Assembly (NCBI GenBank): GCA_902492545.1
Contig: CABULX010000100.1
Span: forward strand, 1 to 7,858
DNA: 7,858 bases
Source: an uncultured Collinsella sp.
GTDB lineage: Bacteria > Actinomycetota > Coriobacteriia > Coriobacteriales > Coriobacteriaceae
Direction: 5' to 3'
In this document: in pieces, positions 1 through 4,514 of the stretch
Layout: each line of letters starts with the position of its first letter
How positions within the stretch are numbered: position 1 is the stretch's first letter
Position numbers and translations under genes: made by a program
Notes under the pieces: model-generated
The model's database searches: none
Told to the model about the DNA's origin: nothing
What the model saw: the letters and a program-made list of their open reading frames with translations, nothing else

Positions 1-490
1 CAAGGAGGGCGACGAGAGCCCCTACCGCAACGGCTGCATCCCCGCTGGTGCCGCTTCTGACACCGTGGTCGAAGCCGCCCAGCAGGCAACCCTTGCCTTT
101 GAGCAGGCCATGTACAAGTTCGAGACGCACCGCGCGCTTGCCGTGTGCGACGACTACCTGCGCGCCGCCAACAAGCGCTGGAGCGACGCCTCCAAGGCCG
201 CCAACAAGCTCGAGGGTAATGAGGCAAACGCCGCGATGACGCAGGCCCTCGTCGACGCCTTTACCGAGCTGCGCGTGGCGACCGTCCTGATGCACGGTAT
301 TGTGCCGGCCGGCTGCGAGCTCATCTGCGAGTACTTCGACGTCGACCCCGTCGCCTTCTTTAGCTGGGACAACATCTTTGCCTCAACGGACGAGTTCGTG
401 GAGAGCCTGGGCGAGAAGCCCGGTGAGCACCGCGTGAAGCCGCTGCCCCCGCGCTTCGACTTCTTCAGCAAGCACGAGAGCCAGTACTAG
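1..490 (+). CDS. metG: Methionyl-tRNA synthetase, C-terminal part (5' end outside window)
   Basis: This is the 3' end of a gene entering from the left; the open frame runs from base 2 to the TAG at 488-490, giving 162 visible residues. The visible protein is almost all alpha-helical and resembles the anticodon-binding helix bundle of class I methionyl-tRNA synthetases. An early NGCIP segment matches the family's loop just before that domain. A helix with YLRAANKRW follows at the place of the usual Y-x-x-x-x-K helix, and a helix with ELRVATVLMHGIVPAG corresponds to the family's helix ending in P-x-x-P/A. The tail ends in LPPRFDFF, like the family's closing 'LFPRI' segment. MetRS charges tRNA-Met with methionine in the cytoplasm. 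No C-terminal EMAP/Trbp111 tRNA-binding domain follows, so this is the short form. The catalytic HIGH and KMSKS motifs would lie upstream, outside the window, so the call rests on the C-terminal domain alone. Any ATG or GTG inside the visible part is internal, not a start. Confidence 0.72.
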   Translation, partial: KEGDESPYRNGCIPAGAASDTVVEAAQQATLAFEQAMYKFETHRALAVCDDYLRAANKRWSDASKAANKLEGNEANAAMTQALVDAFTELRVATVLMHGIVPAGCELICEYFDVDPVAFFSWDNIFASTDEFVESLGEKPGEHRVKPLPPRFDFFSKHESQY

Positions 491-501
491 GCAATCGCAA
501 C

Positions 502-554
502 GCGCCCGGGAATGATTATTCTGGGACGGGGATTAAAAAATCATTCCCGGGCGC
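502..554. repeat. Nested 16-bp inverted repeat overlapping the left arm
   Basis: Bases 502-517 and 539-554 are perfect 16-nt reverse complements around a 21-nt loop, with a GC-rich base (GCGCCCGGGAATGATT). This hairpin begins 12 nt after the metG stop codon and uses the left arm of the larger repeat, so the two folds exclude each other. A short T-run (CTTTTTG, about 566-572) lies 12 nt after the stem. This is further than in a classical intrinsic terminator, so metG termination is possible but not shown. Confidence 0.6.
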
Positions 555-622
555 CACAGTACAGTCTTTTTGTGACGGGGATCATGGAATGATTTTTTAA
601 TCCCCGTCCCAGAATAATCATT
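511..622. repeat. 37-bp perfect inverted repeat, REP/MITE-like intergenic element
   Basis: Bases 511-547 and 586-622 are exact reverse complements over 37 nt, separated by a 38-nt centre. The arms are AT-rich with a core GGGACGGGGATT, unlike the flanking GC-rich coding DNA. The centre (574-582) repeats the 9-mer GACGGGGAT found in the left arm (525-533), so several alternative folds exist. As RNA it would form a very stable hairpin. Palindromes with GGGACGGGG-type cores and an ACAGTCTTTTTGT-like centre resemble REP-type repeats that are moved by Y1/RAYT transposases; this resemblance is from memory. No transposase is present here, so it would be a non-autonomous copy. It fills nearly the whole gap between metG and the methyltransferase gene. 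It may terminate metG transcription, although no clean T-run follows the hairpin. Confidence 0.8.
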
Positions 623-627
623 TCGGT

Positions 628-637
628 GGAAGGAAAG
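628..637 (+). promoter_or_regulatory. Ribosome binding site of the methyltransferase gene
   Basis: GGAAGGAAAG lies 4 nt before the ATG at 642 (counted from its last base), with the AGG core at about 9 nt. It begins only 5 bp after the right arm of the repeat element. The arm contributes an AATAAT hexamer (613-618) that could act as a -10 box, but no -35 match lies at the right distance. Confidence 0.6.
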
Positions 638-641
638 ACGG

Positions 642-1745
642 ATGTCCAAGCCGCGTCGTCGTAAGCAGAAAAAGCAGGTCAAGGCCGAGCTCAAGCTCAG
701 GCAGTTTGCTGCTACCGAGCTTTCCGACCAGCTTGCCGCCCTTCCCTGCGCCGCCGACCTGCCGCGCTTTATGGTCGACACGGTCGCCGGCGCCTATGCG
801 CCCGCCGATGCCAAGCTCATGATCGAGGGCTTCGGCGCCGCGGCCACACGCCCGGTCACGCTGCGCGCCAACACGCTCAAGGCAACCGCCGAGGACATCG
901 TTGCGGCGCTCGATGCCGCCGGCATCGCGCACCAAACCGTTACCTGGTATCCGGACGCCTTTATCCTGCCCGAGGCCCAGGTTTCCGATCTGTGGGATCT
1001 CGACATCTACCGCGACGGCAAGATCTATCTGCAGAGCCTGTCGTCCATGATGCCGCCGTTGGTCCTGGGCGCCCAGGCAGGCGAGGACATCCTGGACATG
1101 TGCGCAGCCCCTGGCGGCAAGACGACGCAGATCGCCGCCCTCACCCAGGGCCAGGCACACCTCACGGCCTGCGAGATGAGCATTCCCCGCGCCGAAAAGC
1201 TTGAGTCCAACCTCCACCGCCAAGGTGCCAAAAACGTGCCCGTCATGCGCATCGACGCACGCGAGCTCGACGAGTTCTTCCGCTTTGACCGCATCCTGCT
1301 CGACGCTCCCTGCACCGGCACGGGCACCGTCATCAGTGGCAACGAGAAAAGCCTGCGCGGCCTCACCGAGCAGTTGCTGAGCAAGTGCGCCCGCTCGCAG
1401 CGAGCACTTCTGGACCGCGCCATGGGTGCCCTCAAACCGGGCGGTACGCTCGTCTATTCCACTTGTTCGATCTTGCCGCAGGAAAACGAGGACGCCCTGC
1501 AAGAGGCCCTCGACAAGCATATGGACTGCGAGCTCATCCCCCTCGACGGCACGCCAAGCGAAAGTGAAGCACGACGCACCCAGGAAGCTGGTGAGGAGCC
1601 GCGCATCGAGTCCAACGCTCTGACCGAAGCCATTGCCGCGGGTCAGGTATCGGCCATCGCCAACGGCCTGCCCGGCACGCTCACCATTCCGCCTAGCCGC
1701 GATTTTGAGGGCTTCTACATTGCCCTGATCCGAAAACGCAGCTAG
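642..1745 (+). CDS. RsmB/NOP-family rRNA (cytosine-C5) methyltransferase, NusB-less
   Basis: The 367-residue protein is a class I SAM-dependent RNA m5C methyltransferase of the NOL1/NOP2/Sun (RsmB/RsmF) family. It probably modifies a cytosine in 16S rRNA; the exact target cannot be read from the sequence. A basic N-terminus (MSKPRRRKQKK) precedes the RNA-binding N1-type region with RPVTLRANTLK at 70-80. The SAM-binding loop DMCAAPGGKT is at 152-161. Motif IV is DAPCTGTGT at 221-229, with Cys224, the product-release cysteine of the family. Motif VI is YSTCS at 272-276, with Cys275, the catalytic nucleophile. The C-terminus ends in the typical DFEGFYIALIRK. There is no N-terminal NusB domain as in RsmB and no long C-terminal PUA-like extension as in E. 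coli RsmF, so it is a short form. The ATG at 642 is supported by a purine-rich GGAAGGAAAG at 628-637. The repeat element ends at 622, so it is 19 bp from the start codon. Confidence 0.9.
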   Translation: MSKPRRRKQKKQVKAELKLRQFAATELSDQLAALPCAADLPRFMVDTVAGAYAPADAKLMIEGFGAAATRPVTLRANTLKATAEDIVAALDAAGIAHQTVTWYPDAFILPEAQVSDLWDLDIYRDGKIYLQSLSSMMPPLVLGAQAGEDILDMCAAPGGKTTQIAALTQGQAHLTACEMSIPRAEKLESNLHRQGAKNVPVMRIDARELDEFFRFDRILLDAPCTGTGTVISGNEKSLRGLTEQLLSKCARSQRALLDRAMGALKPGGTLVYSTCSILPQENEDALQEALDKHMDCELIPLDGTPSESEARRTQEAGEEPRIESNALTEAIAAGQVSAIANGLPGTLTIPPSRDFEGFYIALIRKRS

Positions 1746-1769
1746 CGCACGGATCCAAAACTCAACAAG

Positions 1770-1940
1770 CTATCTCTGTGCGCGTTTGCCCTGCTGGTCG
1801 CGATGCTGTTTAAGCATCGCGCGCTCCTTGCGTTCGGCCCTTTTGCCCTTAATGGCCGTGACCACAAAGTAGATGACCGCGGCGGCAACGATTGCGGCCA
1901 CACACAGGCCGATCGAGCCAAACATTGCTGTCAATTCCAT
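1770..1940 (-). CDS. Small single-pass membrane protein, 56 residues, function unknown
   Basis: Reading the minus strand from the ATG at 1940-1938 to the TAG at 1772-1770 gives 56 residues. The N-terminus is MELTAMFGSIGLCVAA. A hydrophobic stretch of about 24 residues (roughly 6-29, ending in VIYFVVTAI) is long enough to cross the membrane once. The remaining 27 residues are strongly basic and hydrophilic (KGKRAERKER, then KQHRDQQGKRAQR), so the tail should lie in the cytoplasm with an N-out topology. A good ribosome binding site, AGAGAGGTGA (minus strand, about 1956-1947), lies about 6 nt upstream of the ATG. The stop is 24 bp from the stop of the methyltransferase gene, so the two are convergent. 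Length and composition resemble small cytochrome- or Feo-associated membrane peptides, but there are no cysteines in the tail or other diagnostic residues. I do not recognise a family. The ribosome binding site and clean topology are the case for it being real. Confidence 0.68.
   Translation of the reverse strand: MELTAMFGSIGLCVAAIVAAAVIYFVVTAIKGKRAERKERAMLKQHRDQQGKRAQR
1799..1821. repeat. 9-bp perfect hairpin inside the small membrane-protein gene
   Basis: CGCGATGCT (1799-1807) and AGCATCGCG (1813-1821) form a perfect stem with a 5-nt loop GTTTA. It lies 54 nt downstream of the methyltransferase stop codon and inside the convergent small gene's basic tail. It could serve as a transcription end signal for the plus-strand gene, but no T-run follows on either strand. 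Confidence 0.4.
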
Positions 1941-1946
1941 ACCGCG

Positions 1947-1956
1947 TCACCTCTCT
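1947..1956 (-). promoter_or_regulatory. Ribosome binding site of the small membrane protein
   Basis: On the minus strand this reads AGAGAGGTGA, a strong Shine-Dalgarno match 6 nt before the ATG at 1940. It decides the start over the internal Met6 and is the main reason to accept this short gene. Confidence 0.6.
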
Positions 1957-2067
1957 TTTAAACGGGACTTTCAAGATAGCACCTCGATCCCCGCCACCAC
2001 AGCTCCTTCACGTTCGCCGGCCCTTCGGTCTAACGGATGGCGCGGCGGGGAAAAATCAACTCGTCAA

Positions 2068-2083
2068 ACGATTTAGCAATCGT
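2068..2083. repeat. Small inverted repeat in the divergent intergenic region
   Basis: ACGATT and AATCGT form a perfect 6-bp inverted repeat around TAGC. It lies 48 bp before the barrel-protein ATG, in the 190-bp divergent gap shared with the small membrane-protein gene. It could be a regulator site, but 6-bp arms can occur by chance. I could not find a convincing sigma-70 promoter for either gene in this gap. Confidence 0.25.
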
Positions 2084-2130
2084 AGCGCCGGTCGCACGCT
2101 GACGGGTGCACAACATAGAAACGGACCACC

Positions 2131-3222
2131 ATGGATTCTCTCAACGATTTGAACGAGCGCGTCGACGCCTTCGTCGGCACCAGCTCCTTCGACACGCCTG
2201 CGGCGGCAAACGACCAAGCTCCCATCGATGTGCCCGCCGAGGTGCACGAGGACATCGTCGCCTCGGTCGATTTCTCCGAGGTCGAGCTCGCAGACGAGTT
2301 CACCGAGCCCCAGGTAGCCGTGACCCCCAACGGACTGCTCCCCATGGAGCCCCTACCCATCGACGGACGTCTGCGCAAGGCTGCTCTTCGCATGCCCGAC
2401 GAGATCGAGGAGGCCAGCGGCTTCACGCTCTTCGGCCGCCGCATCAAGTCGCTCATTTACACTACCGATGTCGCGGTTATCCGCAACTCCAACGCCGATG
2501 CCGTTTTTGCGGTCTACCCTTTCACGCCGCAGCCCGCCATTACGCAAGCGCTGCTGACCGTCGCCGAGTGCCCGGTCTTTGTAGGCGTGGGCGGCGGAAC
2601 TACGACCGGTAAGCGCTCCGTGCAGATGGCAGCCGTCTCCGAGATGCAGGGCGCGGCGGGCTGCGTGGTCAACTCCCCCGCTACTGCCGAGATGGTCGAG
2701 CACATCACCAACATCGCCGACATCCCCGTCGTCGCCACGGTCGTACGTTGCGACGACGATGCGCATGCCAAAGTGCGCGCCGGAGCCAAGATTCTCAACA
2801 TCGCCGCCGGCAAGAACACGCCCCAGGTCCTGCGTGAACTGCGCGAGCACTATCCCAACCTGCCGCTCATCGCGCCGGGCGGCAAGACGCCCGAGAGCAT
2901 CCGTGAGACCATCGCCGCCGGCGCCAACGCCATCATCTGGACGCCGCCTTCGGCACAGCAGCTACAGACCGACATGATGCAGCGTTATCGCAAGATGAAG
3001 GAAGAAGCCACACCTGTCATCTCGCGCGACGATGTGCCCATTATCGACCAGGTCGCCGCCGCCGAGGTCAGCCAGGTCGAGAACATGAATCCCGATGTGC
3101 CGATTCCCGACGAAGTCATCGAGCGCGTCGCTTCGATCCACGAGCGCGTCGAGGAGCATCGCGCCAACCGCGGCCTCAAGCCGTCACTGCACGGCTTCTT
3201 CTTCCGCGGAAAGAAACGCTAA
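2131..3222 (+). CDS. Conserved uncharacterised TIM-barrel-like protein with terminal extensions
   Basis: The 363-residue product has a central region (about 76-287) that I recognise as a conserved family, often labelled just 'hydrolase' in Clostridia and related gut bacteria, with no established reaction. The core alternates hydrophobic strands and helices as in an aldolase-type beta/alpha barrel. Conserved blocks are FGRRIKSLIYTTDVAVIRN (101-119), NADAVFAVYPFTPQP (121-135), the glycine-rich VGVGGGTTTGKRS (151-163), AGAKILNIAAGKNTP (217-231), and APGGKTPESIRETIAAGANAI (248-268), which looks like a phosphate-binding loop. It has no signal peptide or membrane segment, so it is cytoplasmic. Residues 1-75 are acidic and low in complexity. 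Residues 288-363 are charged and helical and end in a basic RGKKR; relatives as I recall them lack both extensions. The start is not certain: the frame has a stop at 2116, and the ATG at 2131 is the first after it but has only a weak GGA upstream. Met72 (2344) would give a core-only protein. Confidence 0.75.
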   Translation: MDSLNDLNERVDAFVGTSSFDTPAAANDQAPIDVPAEVHEDIVASVDFSEVELADEFTEPQVAVTPNGLLPMEPLPIDGRLRKAALRMPDEIEEASGFTLFGRRIKSLIYTTDVAVIRNSNADAVFAVYPFTPQPAITQALLTVAECPVFVGVGGGTTTGKRSVQMAAVSEMQGAAGCVVNSPATAEMVEHITNIADIPVVATVVRCDDDAHAKVRAGAKILNIAAGKNTPQVLRELREHYPNLPLIAPGGKTPESIRETIAAGANAIIWTPPSAQQLQTDMMQRYRKMKEEATPVISRDDVPIIDQVAAAEVSQVENMNPDVPIPDEVIERVASIHERVEEHRANRGLKPSLHGFFFRGKKR

Positions 3223-3234
3223 TCGTAACAGCAA

Positions 3235-3262
3235 GGCCCGCCCCACAAACGTGAGGCGGGCC
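3235..3262. terminator. Terminator-like hairpin between convergent genes
   Basis: GGCCCGCC (3235-3242) pairs with GGCGGGCC (3255-3262). After one mismatch the stem continues by 3 bp (CAC/GTG) to the loop AAAC. It begins 13 bp after the barrel-protein stop codon and lies 41 bp beyond the end of the DegV gene on the other strand, so it can serve both. The tail GTTATCGTTT is only moderately T-rich, and the minus-strand tail is weaker. Confidence 0.7.
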
Positions 3263-3303
3263 GTTATCGTTTGAGCAATCATGCAGCGACGTGATGGAGC
3301 AAA

Positions 3304-4194
3304 TTAATCCACGCGCTTGTCGCCCATAAAGAAGAGCGCCACCGTACCAGGTCCGGTATGCGAGCCAATCAGAGTACCGATGTCATTGATCTCAATCTTG
3401 CCTTTAAGCTGCGGAACCTGTTCCTCAATCAGCGCCGCAACTGCCTCGGCATCCTCGCGGCACGCCGAGTGCGACATGATGCACTTACCCGAATAATCCG
3501 CACCGTCCTGCACGTGTGCCATCATGGTCTTGGCCATCTCGGAAATCGCGCGCTTCTTAGTGCGAATCTTCTCACGTGGCGACAGCTTGCCGTCGCAATC
3601 GACCGTCATAAGCGGGCAAATCTTAAGCGCCGTGCCGATGATCGCACTCGCAGCCGAAATGCGACCGCCTCGTAGATAGCTCGACAGATCGGTCGAGAAG
3701 AACCAGTGGTGCAGGTTGAGTTTGTGCTCCTCGATCCAGGCAGCCGTCTCGTCGAGTGAAGCCCCGCTATCGCGCACGTCGGCGGCATATTCCAGCAACA
3801 GGCCAAAGCCCGAAGACGCCGCCAGCGAATCGATGACGCGCACCTTGCCGCCCTGGGGATAGCGATCCGCGAGCATCTGCGCCGCAACGCAGGCCGATCC
3901 ATACGTGCCCGAAATACCCGACGACAACGCCAGGTGCAGCACGTCTTTACCCTCGGCAACAAACGGCTCCCAAAACTCCTTGTACTCACCCACGCTCACC
4001 TGAGACGTCTTGGGCATGGCGCCCGCGGCAATCTGGGCAAAAAACTTGTCCGGCGTAATCGACTGATACAGATCGTCCGCATGGACAACATCGTCGATCT
4101 CGTAATGAAAACACACGACAGGGATATTGCGCGACGCAAAGAACTCACGGGTTCGGTCGGCGGCGGATTCACAGGTCAGGACAAAATCACTCAT
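3304..4194 (-). CDS. DegV-family fatty-acid-binding protein (FakB-like)
   Basis: The 296-residue protein is a complete DegV/FakB-type protein. These bind one fatty acid in a buried pocket and, in Firmicutes, present it to the kinase FakA for phosphorylation on the way to phospholipids. Family marks are PKTSQVS at 61-67, SSGISGTY at 91-98 (the serine/threonine-rich loop that holds the carboxylate), GGRIS at 176-180 followed by the LKICPLMTVDCDGKL strand (190-204), and HTGPGTVALFF at 279-289 near the end. There is no signal peptide. I place the start at the ATG at 4194 (MSDFVLTCES), because AAGGAG lies exactly 6 nt upstream. A start six codons earlier (4212) is open in frame, but the ribosome binding site would then sit inside the coding sequence. 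No FakA-type kinase is in the window, so the partner, if any, is encoded elsewhere. It is transcribed divergently from fbp. Confidence 0.93.
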   Translation of the reverse strand: MSDFVLTCESAADRTREFFASRNIPVVCFHYEIDDVVHADDLYQSITPDKFFAQIAAGAMPKTSQVSVGEYKEFWEPFVAEGKDVLHLALSSGISGTYGSACVAAQMLADRYPQGGKVRVIDSLAASSGFGLLLEYAADVRDSGASLDETAAWIEEHKLNLHHWFFSTDLSSYLRGGRISAASAIIGTALKICPLMTVDCDGKLSPREKIRTKKRAISEMAKTMMAHVQDGADYSGKCIMSHSACREDAEAVAALIEEQVPQLKGKIEINDIGTLIGSHTGPGTVALFFMGDKRVD

Positions 4195-4200
4195 ATGAGG

Positions 4201-4206
4201 CTCCTT
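4201..4206 (-). promoter_or_regulatory. Ribosome binding site fixing the DegV start
   Basis: On the minus strand this reads AAGGAG with a 6-nt spacer to the ATG at 4194. It shows that the start six codons upstream at 4212 is not the main one. Confidence 0.8.
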
Positions 4207-4222
4207 ACTCATTGCTGCGCAA

Positions 4223-4228
4223 ATTATC
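4223..4228 (-). promoter_or_regulatory. Candidate extended -10 promoter of the DegV gene
   Basis: The minus strand reads TGCGATAAT, that is a TGn extension followed by GATAAT, which matches the TATAAT consensus at 5 of 6 positions. It would start transcription near 4216 and give a leader of about 22 nt with the ribosome binding site inside it. The hexamer 17 bp upstream (TACCGT) is a poor -35, but extended -10 promoters do not need one. Confidence 0.4.
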
Positions 4229-4457
4229 GCACAGTGAGCCTACATACGGTACATATGTCCACTATTTACCAAATCGAACCAAAAATAGCGAACATCTTTA
4301 CCACCATCGTCTCCACCGGCCCCACGCATAAATATCTGAGAAAACACCTTCTGTCGTCTCCACTCAACCGCCATATCCACCTCAACTAAATCGATTTACC
4401 AAACCGTTCAGCCGACAATTCAGCCGCCGGCGCAAAATCGAAACAAAAGCGGCGCAT

Positions 4458-4487
4458 ACTGATAAACGTTTGACGCTGTTTATCAGT
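4458..4487. promoter_or_regulatory. Perfect 10-bp inverted repeat upstream of fbp, operator or attenuator
   Basis: ACTGATAAAC (4458-4467) and GTTTATCAGT (4478-4487) are perfect reverse complements with a 10-nt spacer, so the half-sites sit 20 bp apart, about two helical turns, on one DNA face. It ends 27 bp before the fbp ATG. The spacer includes TTGACG, but no -10 box lies at the right distance from it. As RNA the repeat would form a 10-bp hairpin followed by TTTTA, so transcription attenuation is an alternative to binding by a dimeric regulator. Confidence 0.5.
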
Positions 4488-4502
4488 TTTACCAGCCCCA
4501 TC

Positions 4503-4508
4503 GGAAGG
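4503..4508 (+). promoter_or_regulatory. Ribosome binding site fixing the fbp start
   Basis: GGAAGG lies 6 nt before the ATG at 4515. It supports that start over the in-frame ATG at 4470, which falls inside the upstream inverted repeat and would add 15 residues not seen in the family. Confidence 0.8.
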
Positions 4509-4514
4509 TGTTTC

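Larger units (their letters stand above)
4195..4514. other. Divergent intergenic region between the DegV gene and fbp (320 bp)
   Basis: The region is clearly richer in A and T than the flanking genes, as expected for regulatory DNA. It holds the DegV ribosome binding site and candidate promoter at the left. Near 4241-4258 it has the direct repeat TACATA-CGG-TACATA and the palindrome ACATATGT. At 4458-4487 it has the 10-10-10 inverted repeat in front of fbp, and at the right end the fbp ribosome binding site. The stretch 4260-4450 shows no convincing gene. A 44-codon frame from 4255 to 4389 has no ribosome binding site and no recognisable domain. Confidence 0.6.

Noticed and set aside
618..1520. 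300-residue open frame on the minus strand
   Set aside because: It lies antisense to the methyltransferase gene, whose catalytic motifs are intact. Its sequence is compositionally biased, as expected for the complement of high-GC coding DNA, and it has no recognisable domain.
1990..2050. CCCCGCC ... GGCGGGG inverted repeat in the divergent gap
   Set aside because: The arms are only 7 bp, about 47 nt apart, in GC-rich DNA, so chance is the simpler explanation.
2353..2850. 165-residue minus-strand frame, and similar frames at 2073-2456 and 2514-2819
   Set aside because: They are antisense to the barrel-protein gene and show no motif, ribosome binding site or conserved pattern.
3934..4389. Plus-strand frame, with a 44-residue version from 4255
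   Set aside because: Most of it is antisense to the DegV gene. The intergenic tail from the ATG at 4255 has no ribosome binding site and no recognisable features.
4470..4514. Upstream fbp start at 4470
   Set aside because: It falls inside the inverted repeat and has no ribosome binding site. The ATG at 4515 has GGAAGG at the right distance and matches the family's N-terminus.
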